A stretch of DNA of 64,000 bases from Flavobacterium anseongense (GCF_021608185.1 NZ_JAKIHN010000003.1:124001-188000); one strand, 5' to 3'; counted from the first letter of the stretch, positions 53,945-63,412 are shown. Notes: a model not told the origin generated them from the sequence alone. Translations and numbers: made by a program.

Positions 53945-55164
53945 ACTCAAACTTCGATATTATAATTGTTGGTGGTGGCGCAGCTGGTTTTTTCACGGCA
54001 ATTAATATCGTCGAAAATAATCCGAAGCTTAAAGTTGCTATACTTGAAAGAGGCAAAACTGTTTTGGAGAAAGTACGTATTTCGGGCGGTGGACGATGTA
54101 ATGTTACGCATGCCTGTTTTGTTCCGAATGATTTAGTGAAGTTTTATCCGCGTGGCGAAAAAGAATTACGTGGGCCTTTTCATCAGTTTTGCTCTGGCGA
54201 TACTATTGAGTGGTTTGAGAAGCATGGTGTGGAATTAAAAATCGAAGATGATGGACGTATGTTTCCTGTTTCGGATAATTCTCAAACCATAATTGATTGT
54301 TTTCTTTCGGCAACACAAAAATTGGGAATCCAAGTATTGACAGGTCAAAGCGTACAATCAATATTCCATGCTGATGCGTATTGGAAAGTGGAAACCAATC
54401 ACCAAACCTTTGTTTGTCAAAAACTGATTATGACTACCGGAAGCAATCCTAAGATTTGGGATATGCTTACGCAACTTGGACACAATATTGTTTCGCCAGT
54501 TCCTTCCCTATTCACATTTAATATAAAAGATGCCCGCATAAAAGATTTGATGGGCGTTTCGGCTTTCGCCAAAGTAAAAGTAAAAGGCAGTAAACTTGAA
54601 GCTTCGGGGCCATTATTAATAACGCATTGGGGAATGTCAGGTCCAGGAATTTTGAGATTATCTGCTTGGGGTGCCAGAGAATTATTTGATAAACATTATC
54701 AATTTATAATTCAGGTGAATTGGCTTAACGAAGTCACTTTCGAAGAAGCTATAGATTCTTTAAAAGAACTCAAACAAGAACATGCTAAAAAAGCTGTAAG
54801 CAAAAAATCCCCATTTGAGTTTCCCAATCGTTTGTGGGAAAGTTTGGTACTAGCTTCAGAAATAGACAGTGAAAGAAAATGGGCAGATTTATCCAAAAAA
54901 GAATTAAACAATTTAGCCAACCAACTTACCAATGGTGAATTTCAGGTAAATGGCAAAAGCACTTTCAAGGAAGAATTTGTTACCGCTGGCGGTATTGATT
55001 TAAAAGAAATCAATTTCAAAACCATGGAAAGTAAACTGCATGAAAATCTTTTTTTTGCTGGAGAAATTGTAAATATCGATGCGATTACGGGTGGATTTAA
55101 TTTTCAAAATGCCTGGACTTCGGGTTTTATAGTAGCGCAAAGAATTACAGAAGATTTCCTATAA
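53941..55164 (+). CDS. HI0933-like flavoprotein (aminoacetone oxidase family FAD-binding enzyme)
   Basis: A 407-residue FAD enzyme. The N-terminal Rossmann motif IIIVGGGAAGFFTAI (residues 7-21) is followed by KVRISGGGRCNVTHA, diagnostic of the HI0933/YhiN family, and ends in FFAGEIVNIDAITGGFNFQNAWTSGFIVA. The biochemical role of the family is not settled; aminoacetone oxidase is only a database label. It overlaps the GDPD stop (ATGA), making it the last gene of the long plus-strand run starting at 42822. Confidence 0.9.
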   Translation: MNSNFDIIIVGGGAAGFFTAINIVENNPKLKVAILERGKTVLEKVRISGGGRCNVTHACFVPNDLVKFYPRGEKELRGPFHQFCSGDTIEWFEKHGVELKIEDDGRMFPVSDNSQTIIDCFLSATQKLGIQVLTGQSVQSIFHADAYWKVETNHQTFVCQKLIMTTGSNPKIWDMLTQLGHNIVSPVPSLFTFNIKDARIKDLMGVSAFAKVKVKGSKLEASGPLLITHWGMSGPGILRLSAWGARELFDKHYQFIIQVNWLNEVTFEEAIDSLKELKQEHAKKAVSKKSPFEFPNRLWESLVLASEIDSERKWADLSKKELNNLANQLTNGEFQVNGKSTFKEEFVTAGGIDLKEINFKTMESKLHENLFFAGEIVNIDAITGGFNFQNAWTSGFIVAQRITEDFL

Positions 55165-55171
55165 TTTAATG

Positions 55172-55201
55172 TTGTAGTTTGTTCAAAATCAGTTAAATTT
55201 G
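55172..55201 (+). promoter_or_regulatory. Consensus promoter of the first T9SS surface protein
   Basis: TTG (55172-55174), exactly 19 bases, then TAAATTTG (55194-55201) matches the Bacteroidota consensus TTG-N19-TAnnTTTG, 19 bases before the ATG at 55221. Confidence 0.78.
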
Positions 55202-55220
55202 GTTTCCTTAAAACTAAATC

Positions 55221-57533
55221 ATGAAAAAACCATTACTTCTATTGTTGATTTTTTTCAGTATTTGTATTAATGCCCAAACACCTGCTGTTCCTCCACCATT
55301 ATTGGCTTGCGATGATAATAATGATGGCTTTGCAGTTTTTGATTTGACCTCAATAATCCCAACGATTGGTCTACCAAATCCTGCGGCACTTGTTGTGACT
55401 TATTACACCACTCCTACTGACGCCGAGAACCAGACCAATCCTATAGTCAATCCGACCAGTTATGTAAACCTTTTTCAAGGTCAATTTATTCACTTACGCA
55501 TTTTAGACACTACTGATGGTCAGATTTATTATTCAACCTACAATCTTACAGTAATGCCATCACCCCCTGCTAATCCGGCAGAATTGGCTTTTTGTGATAT
55601 GATGGAGTTGCCAATCTATAATTTGTCCGATGCTAATACTCAAATTACCGGAGGAGCGACCGGGTTTACCATTACGTATCATGAAACGTTGACCGATGCT
55701 GAAATAGGGGCTAATCCGGTTGGTCCGGGTTATATCCCAATAAATCAACCAATACAAACACTTTATGCTAATGTTGTAAATCCGACAACAGGTTGTCGCA
55801 GTATTACAACCCTTACTTTGAATACTCATAATTGTGCTCCGTGTACGAGCTCTGCCCCTACGAATTTGAGTGCTTCCAACATCACGGATACTACATTGAC
55901 GTTAAACTGGCAAACCACCTTCGGAATGGGAACACAGGCAAGTCTGATTGCAGCGGTTCCTTATGGATCACCTCCTCCCGCTTCGTATGAAGGTACCATT
56001 ACCGTTACATCAATAGGAAATACCTTTACAATTAACAGCTTGGTGTCTGAGAGCTGCTATTCGATTTACATGAAAGGTTTTTGCGGTAGCTCAGGTTATA
56101 GTAACTGGTCGGAACCATTAGATATCTGCATGCCAAATTGTGCTAGTGCCGGCGCCTGTACACAGGCATTGGTTTTGAATGCTTTTTTAGACAGTAACGG
56201 TAATGGTATAAAAGATTCAGGCGAAGTTAATTTTAATAATGGTTCTTTTGTATACCAAATAAATGATTCTGGAAATAATCTATACGGGGCCTCTAATAAT
56301 GGTTCATACTACATATATGATGCAAATCCGGGAAATTCTTATGACATTAGTTTTTCAATAAATGGCAGTTGGAATCTTTATTACAGTTCATCAACTACAT
56401 ATACTAATATAACACTTCCAACCGGTAGCGGTGCCCAATATTTAGATTTCCCAATATTGGAAATTGCTCCTTTTGTAGATGCTGCTGTTTATCTTAATCC
56501 AACAGGGCAACCCAGACCGGGATTTACTTATAGCAATACGATATGGTATCAAAATCTTGGTTCACAAAACATCACTAACGGAACAATTACATTTACCAAA
56601 CACCCAACTTTGAGTATCACGTCTATATCTCAACCCGGAACAACTGCAACAAGTACTGGGTTTACCTATGATTTTACGAATCTAGCTCCTTTAGAATCAA
56701 GATTTATTACAATTTACTTGACTGTACCCACTATTCCTACTGTCAGTCTTGGTGATTTAGTAACCAACAGCGTTTCTGTTCAAATTGCCAATGATACCAA
56801 TGTTTCCAATAACACTGCAACAATGACTCAGACAATTATTGGTTCATATGATCCAAATGATAAAATGGAATCGCATGGCGGAAAAATTGTTTATGCTGAT
56901 TTTACATCTAATGATTATCTGTATTATACCATTCAGTTTGAAAATACCGGAAGTGCCAGCGCCGAATTCATAAGAGTTGAAGACGCGCTAGACAGCCAAT
57001 TAGATGAGAGCACTTTTGAAATGCTCAATGCCAGCCATACTGTAAATACAAAACGTATCGGCAGTCAATTGACATGGCATTTTTATAACATCGATTTACC
57101 ACCAACTTCATCAAACCCAAGTGGAAGTCACGGTTATATTACATTTAAAATAAAACCTAAAACAGGTTATGCGATTGGTGACATTATTCCAAACACGGCT
57201 TCTATTTATTTTGATTATAATCCACCAATAGTAACGAATACATTTGACACCGAATTTGTAGAAACATTAGGCAATCCGACTTTCAATGCCAATACAATTT
57301 CTTTATATCCAAATCCGGCAAATGATAGCGTTACCATTTCAAATTCTAACAGCAATGACAAAATAGCGACTGTTGTGATTTATGAAGTATCCGGAAAAAG
57401 AGTTTATACTCTAAATAAAAATACACTTAGCAATATTAGCATTGATGTATCTCATTTTGCCAGAGGATTGTATTTAGTAGAATTAATTTCTGAGGACAAT
57501 ACTAAAATCACTAAGAAGCTATTATTGAAATAG
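55221..57533 (+). CDS. T9SS-secreted multidomain surface protein
   Basis: A 770-residue protein with a signal peptide (to about residue 18). It has two N-terminal repeats of the kind ACDDNNDGFAVFDLT (about 30 and 130), a fibronectin III-like module (about 212-305), an SdrD-like module starting FLDSNGNGIKDSGEVNF (about 325) and a DUF11-like module around YDPNDKMES (about 545-680). A type A T9SS sorting domain occupies the last 75 residues (LYPNPANDSV...KLLLK). From about residue 320 to the end it is clearly paralogous to the next gene. It should be anchored on or released from the cell surface; adhesion is a plausible role, but no ligand is evident. Confidence 0.87.
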   Translation: MKKPLLLLLIFFSICINAQTPAVPPPLLACDDNNDGFAVFDLTSIIPTIGLPNPAALVVTYYTTPTDAENQTNPIVNPTSYVNLFQGQFIHLRILDTTDGQIYYSTYNLTVMPSPPANPAELAFCDMMELPIYNLSDANTQITGGATGFTITYHETLTDAEIGANPVGPGYIPINQPIQTLYANVVNPTTGCRSITTLTLNTHNCAPCTSSAPTNLSASNITDTTLTLNWQTTFGMGTQASLIAAVPYGSPPPASYEGTITVTSIGNTFTINSLVSESCYSIYMKGFCGSSGYSNWSEPLDICMPNCASAGACTQALVLNAFLDSNGNGIKDSGEVNFNNGSFVYQINDSGNNLYGASNNGSYYIYDANPGNSYDISFSINGSWNLYYSSSTTYTNITLPTGSGAQYLDFPILEIAPFVDAAVYLNPTGQPRPGFTYSNTIWYQNLGSQNITNGTITFTKHPTLSITSISQPGTTATSTGFTYDFTNLAPLESRFITIYLTVPTIPTVSLGDLVTNSVSVQIANDTNVSNNTATMTQTIIGSYDPNDKMESHGGKIVYADFTSNDYLYYTIQFENTGSASAEFIRVEDALDSQLDESTFEMLNASHTVNTKRIGSQLTWHFYNIDLPPTSSNPSGSHGYITFKIKPKTGYAIGDIIPNTASIYFDYNPPIVTNTFDTEFVETLGNPTFNANTISLYPNPANDSVTISNSNSNDKIATVVIYEVSGKRVYTLNKNTLSNISIDVSHFARGLYLVELISEDNTKITKKLLLK

Positions 57534-57538
57534 TTCAC

Positions 57539-57546
57539 TATATTTG
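57539..57546 (+). promoter_or_regulatory. -7 box before the second T9SS surface protein
   Basis: TATATTTG, an exact TAnnTTTG match, begins 5 bases after the preceding stop. A start site at about 57553 would exclude the ATG-containing codon at 57548 and favour ATG 57569. Confidence 0.5.
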
Positions 57547-57568
57547 AATGTCAAAAAACCAAACAAGC

Positions 57569-60500
57569 ATGAAGAAAATTCTACTCCTAACTTTTTCCCT
57601 TTTTTTAGGAACACTAACTGCTGTTCATTCGCAGGGATGTGGAGGTACTTTTACCGATCCTGCAGGTCCTACTGCTAATTATGCATTTAACAGCGATTAC
57701 ACCGTTACCTTTTGTCCTGAAAATCCGGGCGATGTAGTAACAGTGACTTTTACATTATTTGATATAGAAGCTGAATGGGACGCCCTATATGTTTTTGATG
57801 GGCCATCAATAGCATCTCCTCAAATTTCAAGCGCAAATCCGGCAGCGGGTGTTCCGGGAGGCTTTGCTGGTGGGTATTGGGGAACTGCAATTCCTGGTCC
57901 ATTTACTTCAACGAGTGCGGATGGTTGTTTGACTTTTAGATTCAGAAGTGATAATATCATTAACAAAGCCGGATGGATTGCCGAGGTATCTTGCGGACCG
58001 CCAACGACATGTCCTTCTCCCGTAAACCCAATCGTAACATCAATAACTGCAACGAGTGCTGTTTTAGGATGGACAGATACTAGTGGAGCTACTTCATGGG
58101 AAGTATTTGCACTAGCTTGTGGTTCTGCTCCTCCAACTGCCTCAAGTGTTGGACAAGTTGTTTCTGTTAATCCATATGTAATAACAGGGTTAACCCCAGG
58201 AACATGTTATAATTTTTATGTTAGGGCTATTTGTTCTCCAACGGACAACAGTACTTTGTGTGTTTTTAATCCTGTAACTACAGCTACTCTTCCTCCTATT
58301 TGCGGTGGACAATTTATTGACAATGGCGGTTTAGCCGGAAATTATACTAATAGTTCTGATAACACTACTACTATTTGTCCAACCATTACCGGCGATGTGG
58401 TCACAGTAACCTTTACATCATTTAACATCGAAACCGGTTACGACGCTTTATATGTCTTTAACGGAAACTCATTAGCATCAGCACAAATTGCAAGTTCAAA
58501 TACGGGAGGAAATGTTCCGGGTGGATTAGCCGGAGGATATTGGGGAACCACTATTCCTGGCCCATTTACTTCAACTAGTGCGGATGGTTGTTTGACTTTC
58601 AGATTCAGAAGTGACACTTCTATTAACAGAGCCGGATGGGTTGCCAATGTCACTTGTGCACCACCACCAGCTTGTAGTCTTCCAACAGCATTAACCATTA
58701 ACAATGTTACTTCTGATTCTGTTACAATAAACTGGACACAACCTCCAAACCCTGATTCGAGCGTTGCCTCTGCTTGGCAAGCTTTATTATTACCTTGTGG
58801 ACTTGAACCATCGCCTAGTTCGACAGGCTTTTTTGAAGTAGCAACAAACCCTTTTACAATTACAGGATTAAATCCAACGACCTGTTATGCTATTTATCTT
58901 AGAGCTGTTTGTTCGACTTCACCTTTAGTAGTTTGTCCTTGGGTTCCTTTTAATCCTGTTACGACGATTCCGGCTCCACCCGCTTGTGGAGGTCAATTTT
59001 TTGACAATGGTGGTAACGGTAATTATGCTAATAATTCTGATAGTATCAATACCATTTGCCCAACAATACCCGGAGAAATTGTAACTGTAACATTTAGTTC
59101 ATTTAATACTGAAACCAATTGGGATGCTTTATATGTTTTTGACGGAAACTCAATAACATCACCACAAATTGCAGGTATGAATCCTGCAGGGAATGTTCCC
59201 GGTGGATTAGCAGGCGGATTTTGGGGAACTACAATTCCTGGGCCTTTTTCTTCAACAAGTCCTGATGGTTGTTTGACTTTCAGATTTAGAAGTGATGGCA
59301 GCGTTACTTATCCTGGTTGGGTTGCCAATGTTACCTGTGCACCCGATGCTGATAAAATACTTTTGGTGGCTTTTGTAGATCAAAATAGTAATGGCATTCG
59401 TGATACCGGAGAACCGCTATTTCCTAATGGTTCGTTTATTTATCAGCAAAACAGTGACGGAATAAATGTAAATGGTTATTCTCCAACAGGTCAATTTGCT
59501 TTGTATGATTCCAATCCTGCAAATACATATGCTTTTAGTTATCAAATCCAGCCTGAATATGCTGGCTATTATGATTCGGGAACAACAACTTATAACAACA
59601 TTAGTATTCCTGTTGGAAGCGCTACACAATTTTTATATTTTCCAATTACGCTAACAAATCCTTATAATGATGTAACCATATCAATTGCTCCAATAAGTCC
59701 GCCGAGACCTGGATTAAGTTATTTAAACCAAATCACCTATAAAAACCTGGGAGTAGCAGCTACCGGCGGAACAATAGCTTTTGTAAAACCACCTGAAATT
59801 ACTGTTTTTGGAACTACCCAAACCGGAACAGTAACGAATGGAACGGGTTTTACTTATGCATTTACCAATCTTTTACCAGGTGAAACCAGGATTTTCTATG
59901 TTACTATGACTGTGCCAACTACACCAACGGTAAGTTTGGGAGACTTGCTTACAGATAGTGTTACCATTTCGGCTCCGGCCAATGATATTGATTTGACAAA
60001 CAACGCAAATACCAATTCTCAAATTGTGGTTAATTCTTATGACCCTAATGATAAAATGGAATCCCGTGGTAAAAACATTCCGATTAGCTCGTTCGCTGAA
60101 GATGATTACTTCTTTTACACCATTAGATTCCAAAACAACGGAACAGCAGATGCTCTTGATGTCAGAGTTGAAGATGTGCTCAATTCACAGATAGATGAAG
60201 AGACTGTAAGAATGGTGAGTTCAAGTCATAACTATACCATGAAAAGAATTAACAATCAACTCGTTTGGAATTTTAAAAATATTCATTTACCACCTTCAAG
60301 TGTTAACCCAACAGGCAGTATCGGTTATATTCAGTTTAAAGTACAGCTCAATCCGGGGTTTCAAGCGGGCACAATAATTCCGAACAACGCCTCAATATTT
60401 TTTGACAGCAATCCGGCGATTGTAACCAATACGTTCTCTTCTAAATTTACCGTACCATTAAGTATAGCTGATTTTGATGCTAACAGCCTGGTTTTATATC

Positions 60501-60724
60501 CAAATCCGGCAAAACATGCGGTTCAAATTGGATTAATGAATAGTAATGAACAGATAAACAAGCTAGTTTTTTATGATGTGTTGGGGAAAGTGATTAAAAC
60601 AGTTTCTTCTATCGTTACGGAAAGTGTGACTGTTGATGTTTCGGATTTGGCAAAAGGAGTTTACCTAGTAGAAATAGGATTGGATAACAATCTGAAACTG
60701 ACTAAAAAACTTATTATTCAATAA
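57569..60724 (+). CDS. T9SS-secreted surface protein with three CUB-like domains
   Basis: A 1051-residue protein from ATG 57569, which begins the signal peptide; an in-frame ATG at 57548 adds seven residues. Three CUB-like domains span residues 24-142, 245-363 and 473-590, each bounded by Cys and containing YVFDG or YVFNG, FTSTSADGCLTFRFRSD-type segments. Fibronectin III-like linkers separate them. An SdrD-like module (FVDQNSNGIRDTGE), a DUF11-like module (YDPNDKMES) and a type A T9SS sorting domain (LYPNPAKHAV...KLIIQ) follow. CUB domains bind proteins or glycans, so a surface adhesin is plausible. The C-terminal half is paralogous to the upstream gene. A terminator follows. Confidence 0.87.
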   Translation: MKKILLLTFSLFLGTLTAVHSQGCGGTFTDPAGPTANYAFNSDYTVTFCPENPGDVVTVTFTLFDIEAEWDALYVFDGPSIASPQISSANPAAGVPGGFAGGYWGTAIPGPFTSTSADGCLTFRFRSDNIINKAGWIAEVSCGPPTTCPSPVNPIVTSITATSAVLGWTDTSGATSWEVFALACGSAPPTASSVGQVVSVNPYVITGLTPGTCYNFYVRAICSPTDNSTLCVFNPVTTATLPPICGGQFIDNGGLAGNYTNSSDNTTTICPTITGDVVTVTFTSFNIETGYDALYVFNGNSLASAQIASSNTGGNVPGGLAGGYWGTTIPGPFTSTSADGCLTFRFRSDTSINRAGWVANVTCAPPPACSLPTALTINNVTSDSVTINWTQPPNPDSSVASAWQALLLPCGLEPSPSSTGFFEVATNPFTITGLNPTTCYAIYLRAVCSTSPLVVCPWVPFNPVTTIPAPPACGGQFFDNGGNGNYANNSDSINTICPTIPGEIVTVTFSSFNTETNWDALYVFDGNSITSPQIAGMNPAGNVPGGLAGGFWGTTIPGPFSSTSPDGCLTFRFRSDGSVTYPGWVANVTCAPDADKILLVAFVDQNSNGIRDTGEPLFPNGSFIYQQNSDGINVNGYSPTGQFALYDSNPANTYAFSYQIQPEYAGYYDSGTTTYNNISIPVGSATQFLYFPITLTNPYNDVTISIAPISPPRPGLSYLNQITYKNLGVAATGGTIAFVKPPEITVFGTTQTGTVTNGTGFTYAFTNLLPGETRIFYVTMTVPTTPTVSLGDLLTDSVTISAPANDIDLTNNANTNSQIVVNSYDPNDKMESRGKNIPISSFAEDDYFFYTIRFQNNGTADALDVRVEDVLNSQIDEETVRMVSSSHNYTMKRINNQLVWNFKNIHLPPSSVNPTGSIGYIQFKVQLNPGFQAGTIIPNNASIFFDSNPAIVTNTFSSKFTVPLSIADFDANSLVLYPNPAKHAVQIGLMNSNEQINKLVFYDVLGKVIKTVSSIVTESVTVDVSDLAKGVYLVEIGLDNNLKLTKKLIIQ
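57638..59338 (+). repeat. Three in-frame CUB-FN3 coding repeats
   Basis: Copies at about 57638-57994, 58301-58657 and 58985-59338 encode near-identical 118-residue CUB-like domains at a period of 221-228 codons. Nucleotide identity is locally high, for example around TCAACTAGTGCGGATGGTTG. These are protein-domain repeats, not a CRISPR or mobile element. Confidence 0.85.
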
Positions 60725-60745
60725 TTTATAAGTAAATATAAAAGT

Positions 60746-60776
60746 CCCGTCTCGTTAAAAAAGACGGGGTTTTTTA
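60746..60776. terminator. Terminator between the CUB protein and TspO genes
   Basis: CCCGTCT / AGACGGG hairpin followed by GTTTTTT on the plus strand. It also serves the convergent minus-strand tspO, whose stop lies at 60774. Confidence 0.85.
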
Positions 60777-61247
60777 TTTATTCAACCACCAAATACTTCC
60801 GTTTAATATGGTGGCAAAGCTTACCCATGCCAAATAAGGAAGTAATAAAAGTCCGGCTGTTTTGTCAATCTTTTTGAACAAATTATAGGTTTCTATAATC
60901 ATTAACCAAAGCAAAATGATTTCGATTAGAGCTAAAAATGGATTATGCAAACCAAAGAAAATGTACGACCAAAGCGCATTCAAACCAAACTGTATAGCAA
61001 AAAAGCCAAGTGCTTTTTTAGTTGTTTGTTCATCAGAACCTTTTGTCCAGACTAAGCCAGCGGCAATTCCCATCATGATATACAACAAAGTCCAAACGGG
61101 TGCAAAAATCCAGTTCGGTGGATTAAAAACAGGTTTTATCAAAGTTGGATACCAAGTGGTAATACTATCTCTTGTCACCATTCCTGATAAATAACCAACT
61201 GTTACACACACTACAACAACCGAAACTATTTTTAAAATCTTTTGCAT
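60774..61247 (-). CDS. tspO: TspO/MBR (translocator/tryptophan-rich sensory) family protein
   Basis: A 157-residue, five-helix membrane protein with the family segments WYPTLIKPVFNPPNWIFAPVWTLLYIMMGIAAGLVW (about residues 32-67) and FGLNALWSYIFFGLHNPF. It is rich in Trp and Pro as expected. TspO proteins bind porphyrins and are linked to tetrapyrrole and stress responses; the precise function is unknown. It has a -7 box at 61271-61278 and is monocistronic. Confidence 0.93.
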   Translation of the reverse strand: MQKILKIVSVVVVCVTVGYLSGMVTRDSITTWYPTLIKPVFNPPNWIFAPVWTLLYIMMGIAAGLVWTKGSDEQTTKKALGFFAIQFGLNALWSYIFFGLHNPFLALIEIILLWLMIIETYNLFKKIDKTAGLLLLPYLAWVSFATILNGSIWWLNK

Positions 61248-61270
61248 TTTTGTTTTGTTTGAATTTTATT

Positions 61271-61278
61271 CAAATATA
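61271..61278 (-). promoter_or_regulatory. -7 promoter box of tspO
   Basis: TATATTTG on the minus strand, 23 bases upstream of the ATG at 61247. It diverges from the mvaD promoter 35 bases away. Confidence 0.6.
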
Positions 61279-61312
61279 ATAAACAAACTGGTAAATCTTT
61301 TTACAAAAAAAG

Positions 61313-61320
61313 TATCTTTG
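61313..61320 (+). promoter_or_regulatory. -7 promoter box of the mvaD operon
   Basis: TATCTTTG matches TAnnTTTG, 52 bases before the ATG at 61373. The predicted leader contains a small GACCT/AGGTC hairpin (61330-61344). Confidence 0.6.
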
Positions 61321-61372
61321 CTCACTCGAGACCTTTTTTAGGTCGAACTGAACGAAGTTAAATTTCAAACGT

Positions 61373-62467
61373 ATGTCCGAAAAGGATTTTATTTCAAAAC
61401 CATTTTCATCTACAATCGAAAACGGAAGTTTTCAATGGAGCGCACCAAGTAATATTGCTTTGGTAAAATATTGGGGCAAAAAAGAAAATCAGATTCCGGC
61501 AAATCCTTCTATTAGTTTTACTTTGAATAACTGTAAAACGATTACCAAATTGGCTTTCGCCAAACACATCGACAAGCTCAGTGTGACAAATAATGGGTTT
61601 TCATTTGACTTATTATTTGAAGGCAAACCCAAAGAAGATTTCAAACCCAAGATTCAAAAGTTTTTCGAGCGTATTGAAATCTATTGCCCTTTTCTAAAAG
61701 ACTATCATTTTACGATTGATACCGAAAATACATTTCCACACAGTTCGGGCATTGCTTCTTCAGCATCAGGCATGGCGGCATTGTCTATGAATATTATGAG
61801 TTTGGAAAAAGCATTAAATCCAAACATGACCGAAGAATACTTTTACAAAAAAGCTTCTTTCCTCGCACGATTGGGTTCGGGAAGTGCGTGTAGAAGCATA
61901 AAAGGAAGTGTTGTTGTTTGGGGAAATCATGCTGAAATTAATGGCAGTTCTGATTTATTTGGCGTCGAATTCCCATCAAATATACATCCTAATTTCAAGA
62001 ATTATCAGGATACGATTTTGTTGGTTGACAAAGGTGAAAAACAAGTTTCGTCAACAGTTGGTCATGATTTGATGCACAATCATCCATTTGCCGAGCAACG
62101 TTTCGCGCAAGCGCATCACAATTTATCAGCCATAAAAACTGTTTTAGTAAACGGAAATTTAGATTCGTTTATCGAAATAGTAGAAAGCGAGGCCTTGACA
62201 TTACACGCGATGATGATGACATCGTTACCGTACTTTATTTTGATGAAACCAAACACTTTGGAAATTATCAATAAAATCTGGAAGTTTAGAAATCAAACGA
62301 ATATTCCTATATGTTTTACGCTTGATGCAGGAGCAAATGTCCATGTTTTGTATCCCGAAAACGTTAGAGAGGAAGTATTGCAATTTATTGCAGCCGAATT
62401 AGTTGGCTATTGTCAAAATGGTAACTATATTTGTGATGAAATTGGAACAGGAGCAATTAAAATATGA
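61373..62467 (+). CDS. mvaD: Diphosphomevalonate decarboxylase
   Basis: A 364-residue GHMP-family enzyme. SNIALVKYWGKKENQIPANPS (about residues 23-43), the ATP loop FPHSSGIASSASGMAALS (about 122-139), RLGSGSACRSIKGSVVVWG with the substrate-binding Ser/Arg, and CFTLDAGANVHVLY containing the catalytic Asp are diagnostic. It converts mevalonate diphosphate to isopentenyl diphosphate with ATP. The stop overlaps the mevalonate kinase start by 4 bases. A mevalonate-3-phosphate or monophosphate decarboxylase variant cannot be strictly excluded from sequence. Confidence 0.92.
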   Translation: MSEKDFISKPFSSTIENGSFQWSAPSNIALVKYWGKKENQIPANPSISFTLNNCKTITKLAFAKHIDKLSVTNNGFSFDLLFEGKPKEDFKPKIQKFFERIEIYCPFLKDYHFTIDTENTFPHSSGIASSASGMAALSMNIMSLEKALNPNMTEEYFYKKASFLARLGSGSACRSIKGSVVVWGNHAEINGSSDLFGVEFPSNIHPNFKNYQDTILLVDKGEKQVSSTVGHDLMHNHPFAEQRFAQAHHNLSAIKTVLVNGNLDSFIEIVESEALTLHAMMMTSLPYFILMKPNTLEIINKIWKFRNQTNIPICFTLDAGANVHVLYPENVREEVLQFIAAELVGYCQNGNYICDEIGTGAIKI

Positions 62468-63402
62468 AAGGACCACTTTTTTACTCAAAAATTCTTCTCT
62501 TCGGAGAATACGGAATTATAAAAGATTCAAAAGGTTTATCTATTCCTTATAATTTTTACAATGGCGCTTTGAAAGTGGATGAGAATCCATCACAGGAAGC
62601 TATTAAATCCAATGCAAGTTTGAGACGATTTGTCACTTATTTGGAGCAACTTCAAAACGAACAAGCTGAATTAGTAACTTTCAACTTAGATGCCTTAAAG
62701 GCCGATGTTGAACGTGGCATGTATTTCGATTCGAGCATTCCACAAGGCTATGGAGTTGGAAGTAGCGGTGCATTAGTTGCTGCTATTTATGACAAATATG
62801 CCAACAACAAAATCACTGTTTTAGAAAATCTTACCAGAGAAAAGTTGTTGCAACTCAAAGCTATTTTTTCTCAAATGGAATCCTTTTTTCACGGGAAAAG
62901 TTCCGGACTTGACCCATTAAACAGTTATTTGAGTATTCCAATTCTTATTAATTCAAAAGATAATATCGAAGCTACCGGAATTCCGTCACAAAGCACAACC
63001 GGAAAGGGTGCTGTGTTTTTGTTAGATTCAGGAATCGTTGGCGAAACAGCTCCGATGGTAAACATTTTCATGGAAAACCTAAAAGAAGAAGGCTTTCGTA
63101 AAATGCTTAAAAATCAATTCGTGAAATATACCGATGCCTGCGTGGAAAATTTCCTTGGCGGCGATATGAAATCACTTTTTGCAAACACCAAACAATTGTC
63201 TAAAGTTGTTTTGAATCACTTTAAGCCTATGATTCCGGAAGCTTTTCACGGAATTTGGCAACACGGAATAGACACTAACGATTACTACTTAAAACTTTGT
63301 GGCTCTGGTGGTGGTGGCTATATTTTAGGTTTTACTGAAGACTTAGAAAAAGCAAAAAAATCCTTGAAAGATTATAAATTAGAAGTGGTTTACCAGTTTT
63401 AA
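62464..63402 (+). CDS. mvk: Mevalonate kinase (GHMP kinase)
   Basis: A 312-residue GHMP kinase. It has YSKILLFGEYGIIKDSKGLSIPY at the N-terminus, PQGYGVGSSGALVAAIYDKY as the ATP loop (about residues 92-111), FHGKSSGLDPLNSYL with the catalytic Asp (about 142-156) and the C-terminal LCGSGGGGYILGF motif. The GKSSGLDP segment is typical of mevalonate kinases. It phosphorylates mevalonate at O5. It overlaps mvaD and is followed by a UbiA-type gene after 10 bases. Confidence 0.9.
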   Translation: MKGPLFYSKILLFGEYGIIKDSKGLSIPYNFYNGALKVDENPSQEAIKSNASLRRFVTYLEQLQNEQAELVTFNLDALKADVERGMYFDSSIPQGYGVGSSGALVAAIYDKYANNKITVLENLTREKLLQLKAIFSQMESFFHGKSSGLDPLNSYLSIPILINSKDNIEATGIPSQSTTGKGAVFLLDSGIVGETAPMVNIFMENLKEEGFRKMLKNQFVKYTDACVENFLGGDMKSLFANTKQLSKVVLNHFKPMIPEAFHGIWQHGIDTNDYYLKLCGSGGGGYILGFTEDLEKAKKSLKDYKLEVVYQF

Positions 63403-63412
63403 TTTTCTCAAA

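Noticed and set aside
57638..59338. Regularly spaced repeats suggestive of a CRISPR array or tandem satellite
   Set aside because: The repeat unit is about 670 bases, stays in frame and encodes CUB domains; there are no short repeats with unique spacers.
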